Source: Atopobiaceae bacterium
GTDB taxonomy: Bacteria; Actinomycetota; Coriobacteriia; Coriobacteriales; Atopobiaceae
Direction of reading: 5' to 3'
NCBI GenBank assembly: GCA_017510785.1
Contig: JAFWMH010000049.1
Location: 23,380-87,379 of the forward strand
Length of the DNA: 64,000 nucleotides
Below the pieces are notes generated by a model, which made no database searches, was not told the origin of the DNA, and saw only the letters and a list, made by a program, of their open reading frames with translations. The position numbers and the translations under genes are program-made. Below, piece after piece: positions 1-7,379 of this stretch (position 1 is the first letter of the stretch; each line of letters opens with the position of its first letter).

Positions 1-139
1 CATTTGGATGCGCACTAATTGCCCAGCACTCCCCAACCGGCCCCTCGGGCAGGTCGTAGCCGTAATCCGTCTCCAAACGACGCCCACCCCACAACTTGCC
101 GTGCAACACTGGCTCTAAAAAGATAAGATCGCGTTCCAT
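1..139 (-). CDS. manA: Mannose-6-phosphate isomerase, class I (N-terminal part)
   Basis: Only the first 46 codons are inside the window; the gene runs off the left edge. The translation begins MERDLIFLEPVLHGKLWGG and continues to GECWAISAHPN, which matches the conserved N-terminus of type I phosphomannose isomerases (the KxWGG and GECWxISAHPNG blocks; the His is near the zinc site). The enzyme interconverts mannose-6-P and fructose-6-P in the cytoplasm. An AGGAGG ribosome site lies just upstream of the ATG at 139. It follows a PTS operon in the same direction but is separated from it by a terminator-like hairpin, so it probably has its own promoter while still serving sugar uptake. The family call is firm from this short stretch; completeness cannot be judged. 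Confidence 0.85.
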   Translation of the reverse strand, partial: MERDLIFLEPVLHGKLWGGRRLETDYGYDLPEGPVGECWAISAHPN

Positions 140-171
140 TCAGTCCTCCTCACATCACGTTATGCAATACG

Positions 172-199
172 AGCATACAGTACACCAAAACATGCAAAA
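172..199 (-). promoter_or_regulatory. Possible promoter of manA
   Basis: On the minus strand a TATGCT box (172-177) lies 16 bases from TTTTGC (194-199), about 35 bases upstream of the manA start. The -35 box is weak, so this is a tentative call. Confidence 0.3.
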
Positions 200-252
200 C
201 ACATGCGCAACTGAGCTGTTTTTCGGCGAGACGTTCTTGTCCAAACAAAAAA

Positions 253-282
253 CGCCACCCAACCCGCAGGGGCTGAGTGGCG
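253..282 (-). terminator. Rho-independent terminator after the PTS IIA gene
   Basis: Stem CGCCAC/GTGGCG with a GC-rich inner part, followed on the minus strand by TTTTTTGTTTGG. It sits between the IIA gene and manA. Confidence 0.75.
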
Positions 283-303
283 CTTCTTGGAGACAAATTA
301 CTG

Positions 304-624
304 CTACTTGGTGGCAGGGAAGTTCTCATACAGGTCGATGAACTCAACCGCAAGCTGCTTGAATACTTCGCAGCTCATCATTTGGTCCTCGGCGTGGATA
401 AGCAGCACGCACACGATGTCGGTACGGCCCTGGGCCTCCCACATGAGCAGCTTGTTGTGCGGCTCGTGTGCAACAACCATCATGTCGTCGCCCTGCTTAA
501 TCATTGCACGAGCGTCGTCGAAGCGACCCTCCTTGGCAGCCGCGATGGCCGAAATGTAGTTGGACTTGGCACCACCTGCGGAACTAATGACCTGGAAGCA
601 GATCATCTCCATCTCTTCTGTCAT
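304..624 (-). CDS. PTS lactose/cellobiose-type IIA component
   Basis: A 106-residue cytoplasmic phosphocarrier of the PTS Lac/Chb IIA family, normal length for the family. The segment LLIHAEDQMM (around residues 74-83) carries the histidine that accepts phosphate from HPr and passes it to IIB. The rest is helical and ends in a short Lys tail. It is the last gene of a IIB-IIC-IIA set on the minus strand, separated from IIC by about 90 bases that include a hairpin. An AGGAGG-like site precedes the ATG. The substrate cannot be read from sequence: a beta-glucoside, chito-oligosaccharide or lactose-type disaccharide is usual for this family. No phospho-glycosidase lies next to it in the window. 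Confidence 0.92.
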   Translation of the reverse strand: MTEEMEMICFQVISSAGGAKSNYISAIAAAKEGRFDDARAMIKQGDDMMVVAHEPHNKLLMWEAQGRTDIVCVLLIHAEDQMMSCEVFKQLAVEFIDLYENFPATK

Positions 625-674
625 GCTTTAAACCTCCTTACGTCGAAACCAATACAAATCCCAGTTAAAAAACA

Positions 675-700
675 TCGGTGGCACCGTAAGATGCCACCGA
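675..700 (-). terminator. Hairpin between PTS IIC and IIA genes
   Basis: A 9-bp perfect stem (TCGGTGGCA/TGCCACCGA) followed on the minus strand by TGTTTTTTAAC. It looks like a terminator or processing site inside the operon and could lower IIA expression relative to IIC. Confidence 0.6.
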
Positions 701-714
701 CGCGTGGGCAAATC

Positions 715-2451
715 TTACGCCTCGCCCTGCTCCAGCTTCAGGTAGTCAGCGTCTACCGAGCGCGCGAACGGCAGGTAGATGAAGAACGAAGCGACAAGGG
801 TAATAGCCTGCCACGCAGCGGCCTGCCAGCCGATGCAGAGGAGACCAGAAAGGATGGGAGGCGTGGTCCAAGGAACCGTGACGCCCATCGTGTAGGGCAT
901 GAAGCCGATGTCGGTAAGAATGTAAGCGCCAATGTTGGACACGAGCGGTGCAGCCACGAACGGAACGATCAGCTTGGGGTTAAGAACGATCGGCGTACCG
1001 AAGAGTACGGGCTCGTTGATGTTGAAGATGCCGCAGCCAAGGCCGAGCTTACCAACCTGCTTCATCTGAGCAGACTTCGCGAAGAAGGACATGAAGACTA
1101 CAAGACCCAGCGTAATGCCGGAACCAGAGATGGCCTGGAAGCAGTTGCAGAATGCCTCGGTGAAGATGTGGCCTCCCTGCGCACCAATCTGGAAGATGGC
1201 TTCGTTACGAGGCACACCAGACTCGATGAGTTTCTTGAAGATCTCGGCGTTCTCTGCCTGGTTGGCAAGACCAATCGGCTGAGTAACGGAACCAACAACC
1301 GTTGCGCCATGTACGCCAAAGAACCACAGGATAGGAATAAGGGCCTCGAATACGATGACGCCAACCAGCGAGTCGCCAAGACCCTGAAGCGGAGTCTGCA
1401 CAAATCGATAGATAACCTCGATAGGCGTAACGCCACCAATGCCCATGCAGAGACCATAAACAACCACACCGCCGGTAAGGATAACAGCAGCCGGAATGAG
1501 GCCGGTAAATGCAGCCGCGACGCCATCGGGCACGCCCTCGGGCATCTTAATGCGGATATCCTTAGCCATGAAGAGGCTATACACCAAGCCTGCCAGAAGG
1601 CCAGCGAGGATAGCACCAATCATGCCCTGGCCAGCCAGCCATGTCTTGTTAAGACCGCCAGCTCCACCAGCAACCTGTGCTGTTACAGCGGAATTGCATG
1701 CTGCAACAGCAGCACCAGCCGCCTTTTCAGCCGCACTTGTAGCATCACCGCTGCCTTCCGGTCCCATAGCATCGCTGACTTCCTTCGCAGCAGCCTTTGC
1801 TGCCGCCTCAGCAACCTTATCAAAGAGCTCTTGATTTCCTGCCGGTGCTTTCATGCTCTTGGCAGCTGTCATAACTGCCTCAGTAACGAATTCGCCTCCC
1901 TCAACGGAGCGCTTTTCCTTGTCTTCGGTAGTGATCTGCGAGAAAGCATCATTTGCAGCCTTGGTAGCAGCCGCGCTAATCTCATCGGTAATTCCGCTCG
2001 ACGCATACTCGCCAACAGTTTTAAAATCAGCTGTCTGAGCGCCTGCAGCCGCATTTTCACTATCAAAAACACTAACTCCGCCAGCAGCATTAACGGTAGC
2101 ACCAACATAGTCGGGGATGAGAATGAGGAACAGAGCCAAGGCAATAACGCCTGCGGACAGTGGCTCCCAGCCATCGTTCTTTGCCCACGTGTAGCCGACG
2201 CCCACAGCGCAGACCATAGCGATGATCTGGAACGAAGAGGTGTAGCCATGCGACAGGAACGGCACGATACCCAAGCTCTCAACGAACGCAGCTGCAGCCG
2301 GAATCGGCAGCTGGAACAGAAGCAGGTAGACAGCACCAACAATGATGAGCGGCATGGTAAACATCATGCCGTCCTTAATAGCGCGGACGCCGCGAGTGTT
2401 TACGAACTTCATAAACGCGGGGAGAATGGTATTCTGTATGAATTCGCCCAC
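715..2451 (-). CDS. PTS lactose/cellobiose-type IIC permease with a large Ala-rich insertion
   Basis: A 578-residue membrane permease of the PTS IIC Lac/Chb family; the family is usually near 430 residues. GTG at 2451 is taken as start because GGAAAGGGAG lies just upstream and the protein then begins at the family's usual point (VGEFIQNTILPAFMKF). Transmembrane segments appear at about residues 32-48, 74-90, 99-115 and again from 272 onward; the C-terminal core has family blocks such as IKMPEGVPDGV and the GVHG loop. Residues of roughly 116-268 form a hydrophilic, Ala/Lys/Glu-rich insertion between two membrane segments, predicted helical or coiled coil, absent from typical homologues. It partners IIB (upstream) and IIA (downstream). 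Confidence 0.9.
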   Translation of the reverse strand: MGEFIQNTILPAFMKFVNTRGVRAIKDGMMFTMPLIIVGAVYLLLFQLPIPAAAAFVESLGIVPFLSHGYTSSFQIIAMVCAVGVGYTWAKNDGWEPLSAGVIALALFLILIPDYVGATVNAAGGVSVFDSENAAAGAQTADFKTVGEYASSGITDEISAAATKAANDAFSQITTEDKEKRSVEGGEFVTEAVMTAAKSMKAPAGNQELFDKVAEAAAKAAAKEVSDAMGPEGSGDATSAAEKAAGAAVAACNSAVTAQVAGGAGGLNKTWLAGQGMIGAILAGLLAGLVYSLFMAKDIRIKMPEGVPDGVAAAFTGLIPAAVILTGGVVVYGLCMGIGGVTPIEVIYRFVQTPLQGLGDSLVGVIVFEALIPILWFFGVHGATVVGSVTQPIGLANQAENAEIFKKLIESGVPRNEAIFQIGAQGGHIFTEAFCNCFQAISGSGITLGLVVFMSFFAKSAQMKQVGKLGLGCGIFNINEPVLFGTPIVLNPKLIVPFVAAPLVSNIGAYILTDIGFMPYTMGVTVPWTTPPILSGLLCIGWQAAAWQAITLVASFFIYLPFARSVDADYLKLEQGEA

Positions 2452-2529
2452 GATAGCTCCTTCCCTTTCCTTTATGTGGCCAGGCCAGACGGCCACATGC
2501 TTTCACTTAACGTTATTTCGAATAAAACA

Positions 2530-2555
2530 CGGTTACCGCTTTGGCGCGGTAACCG
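2530..2555 (-). terminator. Hairpin between PTS IIB and IIC genes
   Basis: A 10-bp perfect stem (CGGTTACCGC/GCGGTAACCG) with a 6-base loop, followed on the minus strand by GTTTTATT. Like the hairpin after IIC it may attenuate or process the transcript. Confidence 0.6.
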
Positions 2556-2568
2556 TTTGCGGAATCAA

Positions 2569-2877
2569 TTACTTGTTGGCGAGCTTCTTGGCGAAGGCGA
2601 GAACGTTCTTGCCGTTAACCATGCCATAGTCGGCCATGGGGATAACGTCGCAGGGAACGCCCTTGGCAGCGGCGGTCTTCTGCATTTGAGCCTTCATGTA
2701 GCCAACCTGGGGGCCGAGCAGTGCGACGTCGACGCCGTCAAGGTGCTGATCCATCTCGCCCACGGGGAATGCGATGATGTCGACCTCGGTGCCCTCGGCA
2801 GCGGCGGCCTCTTCCATCTTGCGGACGAGCAGGCTGGTGGACATGCCGGCGGCGCAGAACAAACGGATGGTGAGCAT
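2569..2877 (-). CDS. PTS lactose/cellobiose-type IIB component
   Basis: A 102-residue cytoplasmic IIB protein of usual length. The N-terminus MLTIRLFCAAGMSTSLL contains the phosphorylated cysteine (Cys8) followed by the P-loop-like AGMSTS, the signature of the Lac/Chb IIB fold. The enzyme takes phosphate from the IIA histidine and gives it to the sugar as it crosses IIC. It is the first gene of the minus-strand set, with a 117-base gap containing a strong hairpin before the IIC start. An AAGGAAG-like site precedes the ATG. Confidence 0.93.
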   Translation of the reverse strand: MLTIRLFCAAGMSTSLLVRKMEEAAAAEGTEVDIIAFPVGEMDQHLDGVDVALLGPQVGYMKAQMQKTAAAKGVPCDVIPMADYGMVNGKNVLAFAKKLANK

Positions 2878-2969
2878 AGCGGGTACTTCCTTTCCCTACG
2901 AACTTTGCTCGGACGGCGCCCGAGCAGGCCTACAATGGAATACGTCTTCCTTTAACGCATTCCTATACT

Positions 2970-2997
2970 AAATTACATCACTTCACCATAATTGCAA
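2970..2997 (-). promoter_or_regulatory. Possible promoter of the PTS operon
   Basis: Within an AT-rich stretch upstream of the IIB gene, minus-strand TTGCAA (2992-2997) and TAATTT (2970-2975) are 16 bases apart. Another minus-strand TATAAT lies at 3041-3046. Which one is used cannot be told by eye. Confidence 0.3.
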
Positions 2998-3114
2998 GTG
3001 GAATCTGTTAATTATTTGCAGGTGATAGTGACTTAATTTGATTATAGGGCTTTAAAGATTGTAACGAACTAGAAATCAACGACTGTATGCTCAAAACTGG
3101 CAAGCGGTTGTCGT

Positions 3115-3143
3115 TTGCATTTTTGGTCCGTTTGTGTTATACG
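3115..3143 (+). promoter_or_regulatory. Promoter of coaX
   Basis: TTGCAT (3115-3120) and TATACG (3138-3143) are 17 bases apart and lie 33 bases upstream of the coaX ATG, with a GGAGGA ribosome site in between. Confidence 0.6.
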
Positions 3144-3175
3144 CGCAAAGGTAGTGGAACGACTCCGGAGGATAC

Positions 3176-3967
3176 ATGTTTTTATCTATTGACGTGGGAA
3201 ACACCCAAACAACCATAGGCCTTTTTGGCACCGACGGCACTAACCTCATGTGCTGGCGTATGCCCACCCTGCACACCGACACCTCAGACAGCCTGCGTTC
3301 CCGCCTGCACGGCTATTTCGCCATGGACGGCTTTGCGTTCGACCGCATTGAGGACGCGGCCGTGGCAAGCGTGGTTCCCGTGCTCACACGCGCGTGGCTG
3401 CGGTGCTTCCAACGCATGCTGGGCCACGACCCGCTGATGATTGGCCCCGGAACCTCATGCGACATGCCGCTCGCGCTGCAAAATCCCAAACGCGTAGGCG
3501 CCGATCGCGTCGCCAACGCCATAGCGGCGGTGCGCACCTATGGCGCACCCGTTATTGTGGTGGACTTCGGCACGGCGACGAACATCGATGTGGTCGATCG
3601 CGAAGGCGCGTATCGCGGAGGAACCATAGCTCCTGGCGTCATGCTCTCGGCAGACGCACTGTTCTCACGCGCGGCAAAGCTCTCGAGCGTCCCCATAGAG
3701 GCGCCCGAGCATGCCCTTGGCGATACTACCGAGAAGGCCGTTCAGTCCGGCTTGGTAATCGGCGCCGCAGCTCAGGCCGAAGGACTGGTATCGCGCATAA
3801 AGGCCGAGCTTAGCATCGAGGACGCCACCGTCGTGGGCACAGGCGGCCTTGCGCGTACGGTAGGCGTAGCAACAAAGTTGTTCGACGCCATCGACCCCGA
3901 CCTCACGCTACGCGGCATTCGCGACATCTGGCTTTGGACCCGCGAGCACGAGCAGGGTGCGCAATAG
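3176..3967 (+). CDS. coaX: Type III pantothenate kinase
   Basis: A 263-residue cytoplasmic kinase of normal length that phosphorylates pantothenate, the first committed step of coenzyme A synthesis. The N-terminal MFLSIDVGNTQTTIGLF is the ASKHA-fold phosphate-1 motif (DVGNT); GADRVANAIAA and VIVVDFGTATNID are the family's substrate- and nucleotide-binding blocks, and GGTIAPGVMLSADALF closes the site. GGAGGA precedes the ATG by about 8 bases. It is convergent with the folP-folK gene. No biotin ligase/regulator is attached, unlike in some Firmicutes. Confidence 0.95.
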   Translation: MFLSIDVGNTQTTIGLFGTDGTNLMCWRMPTLHTDTSDSLRSRLHGYFAMDGFAFDRIEDAAVASVVPVLTRAWLRCFQRMLGHDPLMIGPGTSCDMPLALQNPKRVGADRVANAIAAVRTYGAPVIVVDFGTATNIDVVDREGAYRGGTIAPGVMLSADALFSRAAKLSSVPIEAPEHALGDTTEKAVQSGLVIGAAAQAEGLVSRIKAELSIEDATVVGTGGLARTVGVATKLFDAIDPDLTLRGIRDIWLWTREHEQGAQ

Positions 3968-4073
3968 GGTAGACCACAACCCGCGTAGCGCAGGCTCCGC
4001 GAGCCAGCGAGGATTGGCGAGTACGGCGACTTGCAACGGTACGCCACAACCTGCGTAGCGCAGGCTCCGCGAG
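3968..4073. repeat. Two-copy 36-bp direct repeat between convergent genes
   Basis: A 36-base unit starts at 3968 and again at 4038 (offset 70) with three differences; the conserved core is GCGTAGCGCAGGCTCCGCGA. The unit is partly self-complementary. It fills the gap between the 3' ends of coaX and folPK, where it could act in termination; no coding potential is evident. Confidence 0.7.
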
Positions 4074-4100
4074 AGTTTGTGTTACGCCCAAGCAGCCGCC

Positions 4101-5519
4101 CTACTGCCAGGACACGGGCCCAAGGTCGCTTATCACACGGCCAACACGCTGCTCGACGGGCAGCACGTCCACGCCAGCATGGCCAAAAAAGCGCATGGGA
4201 TCGGGCATGAGGTCCTCCAGAGGCACAAGAACGAACTCGCGCTCGCCCATACGGGGGTGTGGCAACGTAAGATGCGCGCCCTGATGTTGCTCGCCCTCCA
4301 CCCAGCAAAGGTCCAAATCCACCGTACGCGGCCCGTTGCCTGCGCTTTTGGGATCGCGTGTGCGTCCCAATTCGTCTTCGATGTGCAGCAAGTGGTCGAG
4401 GAGCACGACGGGATGCAACTCGGTGCGGATTTCGGCCACGGCATTGGCCACCGCCGTAGCGATGCCATACGCAGGCTCCGTTTCGTACGCGTTGCTTACG
4501 TTAGTCACGCACGTAAGTGGGATTTTGTCTATACGGCGCGCTGCCTCTGCAAGGTATCCCATGCGATCGCCCACATTGGAACCAAGCGCCACAAAACCAA
4601 GACGGGCGTCGGCGCGCGAAGCCGCCCAGTACGCCGTTATGGCCTCGAACGCCGCCGACACGTCGTGGACGCGCAGAACACGCGCACCGTTCTCGATGGC
4701 CGAAAGGCATGTTCCCAACGTTGCGGGGCCACGCTTAAGAGGGTCGTCCGTCGACGTAACGGCGCCCAAAAAACGCTTGCGCGAAACCGCCGTCATAACG
4801 TGATACCCCATGGAAACGAGCTTCTTGGTGTTACGCTGAATAATGATGTCCTCATCAGTGGTCTTTTGGAAACCGGGGCCAGGATCCACGCAAATGCGGT
4901 CGTGCGAAACGCCCGCCCGCATGAGTCGACGAGCCGAATCGCCCAAGAAGCCCATCACCTCGCGCATGACGGGAACTTCGTCGGGCAGGGTGAAGCGACG
5001 GGCACTCGGCACCAAGCGCCGCGCCGGCAGACTGGTATCGAGTCGCACGGACTTGCGCGTACCACGTCCCGCTCCCTGATTCCAATGCACCACCACGCAG
5101 CCACAGTCCCATTCGCGCACCGCGTCTATCATTTCGGGCTTGGTGAAGCCACTCACGTCGTTAATAATGGACGCACCAAGTTCCAAGCACGTTTGCGCAA
5201 CTTCAGGATTGCGTGTGTCCACCGAAACGATGGCGCCGCGCTCGCACAGCGCCTCAACTACGGGCGCAATGCGATCGAGCTCCGTTTCGGGATCGATCGG
5301 CTCATGGCCAGGACGCGTGGACTCCCCGCCCACGTCGATGATGTCGGCACCTTGGTCGAGCATCGTAAGGCCACGCTCGATGGCAACCTCGGCGTCGAGG
5401 TTCTCGCCACCATCGGAAAACGAATCTGGCGTCACGTTGAGCACGCCCATGATGCGCGGCCGCGTGAGCGTTATCTCGTACCTCCCACACCGCCAGTTGC
5501 TGTAGGTGTCCCGTAGCAT
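4101..5519 (-). CDS. folPK: Bifunctional dihydropteroate synthase / HPPK (FolP-FolK fusion)
   Basis: A 472-residue cytoplasmic folate enzyme made of two domains. Residues about 15-290 are dihydropteroate synthase: GVLNVTPDSFSDGG is its signature, with DVGGESTRPG binding substrate and DPGPGF further on. Residues about 310-472 are 6-hydroxymethyl-7,8-dihydropterin pyrophosphokinase: ALGSNVGDR, ETEPAYG and GPRTVDLDL are the family blocks. HPPK normally acts just before DHPS, so the fusion joins consecutive steps, but the order in the chain (FolP first) is the reverse of the pathway. An AAAGG site precedes the ATG. folE and folB are not nearby. Confidence 0.95.
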   Translation of the reverse strand: MLRDTYSNWRCGRYEITLTRPRIMGVLNVTPDSFSDGGENLDAEVAIERGLTMLDQGADIIDVGGESTRPGHEPIDPETELDRIAPVVEALCERGAIVSVDTRNPEVAQTCLELGASIINDVSGFTKPEMIDAVREWDCGCVVVHWNQGAGRGTRKSVRLDTSLPARRLVPSARRFTLPDEVPVMREVMGFLGDSARRLMRAGVSHDRICVDPGPGFQKTTDEDIIIQRNTKKLVSMGYHVMTAVSRKRFLGAVTSTDDPLKRGPATLGTCLSAIENGARVLRVHDVSAAFEAITAYWAASRADARLGFVALGSNVGDRMGYLAEAARRIDKIPLTCVTNVSNAYETEPAYGIATAVANAVAEIRTELHPVVLLDHLLHIEDELGRTRDPKSAGNGPRTVDLDLCWVEGEQHQGAHLTLPHPRMGEREFVLVPLEDLMPDPMRFFGHAGVDVLPVEQRVGRVISDLGPVSWQ

Positions 5520-5615
5520 TGGATGCCTTTCGGTTATACGTTAATTCGTTAGATTCTAGCCGTTTTTACTCTGTAGGCCAAATCGAAAGTGAGACAAGCT
5601 ACCCAGTTCGCCTCA

Positions 5616-6353
5616 TCACCAGTCGAAGACACGGGCAATATCGCAAGCGAGGACCAAATCGGCCGAAGTGTCCTGCGGCGTGGGCTGCAGGTTGCAAATA
5701 ACGAGGTCGGAACCCCGGAAGTACTGCACAAGACCAGCGGCCGGGTACACCACAAGCGACGTGCCGCCAATGATGAGCAAATCGGCCGAGGCAATCGCAC
5801 GCACTGCCCCGGTAATCACGCGGTCGTCGAGACCTTCTTCGTAAAGAACCACGTCCGGCTTTACCTCACCACCGCACTTCTCGCAATGCGGTACGCCAGT
5901 GGTTCCAAGCACCCACTCGGCAGAGTACACCGCGCCACAGCGCCGACATATGTTACGATGCACCGAGCCATGAAGCTCCCACACACGCTTCGAGCCGGCC
6001 AACTGATGCAGTCCGTCGATGTTTTGCGTTACTACATCGCTCACCTTGCCCTCAGCCTCGAGTTCGGCGAGCTTCGTGTGCGCCCTGCACGGCTTCGCAT
6101 CGAGCGCAATCATGCGCGTGCGATAGAAGTCGAAGAACTCCGCTGTGTGCGTTTCGTAAAAGCTATGCGAAAGCATCGTTTCGGGCGGATACGCAAACTT
6201 TTGGTGATACAAGCCATCGGGCGACCGGAAGTCGGGAATGCCACTCGCCGTGCTCACCCCCGCACCGCCAAAGAACACCACGCTCTTCGCTCGCTCAACA
6301 CGCTTGCGCAGCTCCTCTGCACCCTCACGTGCATCGGTAATCGTTCGTGCCAT
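5616..6353 (-). CDS. NAD-dependent protein deacetylase, Sir2 family
   Basis: A 245-residue sirtuin. FFGGAGVSTASGIPDFRS is the NAD-binding signature, TQNIDGLH is the second NAD block, and the histidine in ELHGS is the general base. Four cysteines (ICRRC and CEKC) form the structural zinc site. Homologues remove acyl groups from lysines using NAD. ATG at 6353 is chosen because GGGAGGG stands 7 bases upstream and it gives the usual N-terminus; an in-frame ATG further upstream has no ribosome site. It lies upstream of folPK in the same direction with an ~100-base gap, so a shared transcript is possible. Confidence 0.95.
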   Translation of the reverse strand: MARTITDAREGAEELRKRVERAKSVVFFGGAGVSTASGIPDFRSPDGLYHQKFAYPPETMLSHSFYETHTAEFFDFYRTRMIALDAKPCRAHTKLAELEAEGKVSDVVTQNIDGLHQLAGSKRVWELHGSVHRNICRRCGAVYSAEWVLGTTGVPHCEKCGGEVKPDVVLYEEGLDDRVITGAVRAIASADLLIIGGTSLVVYPAAGLVQYFRGSDLVICNLQPTPQDTSADLVLACDIARVFDW

Positions 6354-6503
6354 CGCCTGCTCCCTCCCGTCGAGACGCCTACACCGGTTGAGCATACGAA
6401 GCATAGTGTAGCAGAACAAGCGTTCATATGTTACGGTTTTGTCTCCTCCGTTTTGTTTCGCCCGAGACGTACAATAGCGAGTATCGACGAAAGGAGGCCT
6501 CCT

Positions 6504-7334
6504 ATGGCCGAACCCACCTACGACTCAGCCCACGTACCGCACGCTGCCTTTGGCTGCGACGTTCACACGCATACGTTGTTCTCGCGCCACGCGTACTCCA
6601 CTATTGGCGAATGCGTTGAAGCTGCGAAAGCCGCTGGACTCGAGTTGCTTGGGTCCACGGATCACTATTCGTGCATGACAAGCCCATCGCTTCACGTGAG
6701 GGATTATCAGTACCTCATTAACCTGAAGCTTTGGCCACGACTTTGGGACGGAGTGCGCGTGCTGCATGGCGTGGAGGCCGACATCGTGGACCTCGAAGGT
6801 CGTCTGTTTGGCTGGAATGTGTGGCTGCGCGAGGGGATTACGGGACGAGCCTTCCGGCACGAAACGACGCTCAAGGACTACGTGTGGCGCGAGCTTGACT
6901 ACGTTATTGCAAGCATTCACGACCAAACATTTGCCGAGGGAGCGACGCTCGCGCAAACCACGCGCATGTACATTCGCGCGCTCGACGACCCAAAAGTGCT
7001 CATCTTGGGGCATCCGGGGCGCTCGGGCGTGCCGTTCGAGCTCGATCCCGTGCTACGCGCGGCCAAGGAACGCGGCAAGCTCATCGAGATAAACGAACAT
7101 AGCTTCGAAACGCACTATGGCCAACGCACCAAAACGACCTGCATGCGCATTGCCGAGCGCTGTGCCGAGCTGGGCGTAATGATTTCTACGGGGTCGGATG
7201 CGCACATTGCCTGCGAAGTCGGGCGGTTCGACCGCACGGCGGCGCTGCTCCACGAGATTCACTTCCCCCGCGAGCTCATTGCCACGCGCAGCGCCGATGC
7301 CTTCCTCTCCGTGCTCCACGCGGCCATAGGGTAG
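6504..7334 (+). CDS. PHP-domain phosphoesterase (YcdX-like)
   Basis: A 276-residue PHP-family metal-dependent phosphoesterase. DVHTHTLFSRHAYST (residues about 18-32) is motif 1, STDHYS motif 2, EADI in the middle, ILGHPGR motif 3 and STGSDAH motif 4; these supply the His/Asp ligands for three metals. Related stand-alone PHP proteins (YcdX) hydrolyse phosphate esters, but the substrate here is unknown. The ATG is fixed by AAAGGAGG 9 bases upstream. It is divergent from the Sir2 gene and convergent with the next one. Confidence 0.88.
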   Translation: MAEPTYDSAHVPHAAFGCDVHTHTLFSRHAYSTIGECVEAAKAAGLELLGSTDHYSCMTSPSLHVRDYQYLINLKLWPRLWDGVRVLHGVEADIVDLEGRLFGWNVWLREGITGRAFRHETTLKDYVWRELDYVIASIHDQTFAEGATLAQTTRMYIRALDDPKVLILGHPGRSGVPFELDPVLRAAKERGKLIEINEHSFETHYGQRTKTTCMRIAERCAELGVMISTGSDAHIACEVGRFDRTAALLHEIHFPRELIATRSADAFLSVLHAAIG

Positions 7335-7342
7335 TGAATTGA

Positions 7343-7371
7343 TGGGGCGCCACCCCACAGGGGACGCCCCA
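7343..7371. terminator. Hairpin between convergent genes
   Basis: Stem TGGGGCG/CGCCCCA with an inner CCCC/GGGG pair, in the 45-base gap between the PHP gene and the convergent GNAT gene. It has short A/T flanks and could serve both directions. Confidence 0.55.
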
Positions 7372-7379
7372 AAACCCTG

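Noticed and set aside
277..2955. Long plus-strand open frame antisense to the PTS genes
   Set aside because: It mirrors the three well-recognised PTS genes, has no ribosome site and no recognisable domain.
4077..5516. Plus-strand frame antisense to folPK
   Set aside because: Composition is that of a complement frame; the minus-strand gene has clear motifs.
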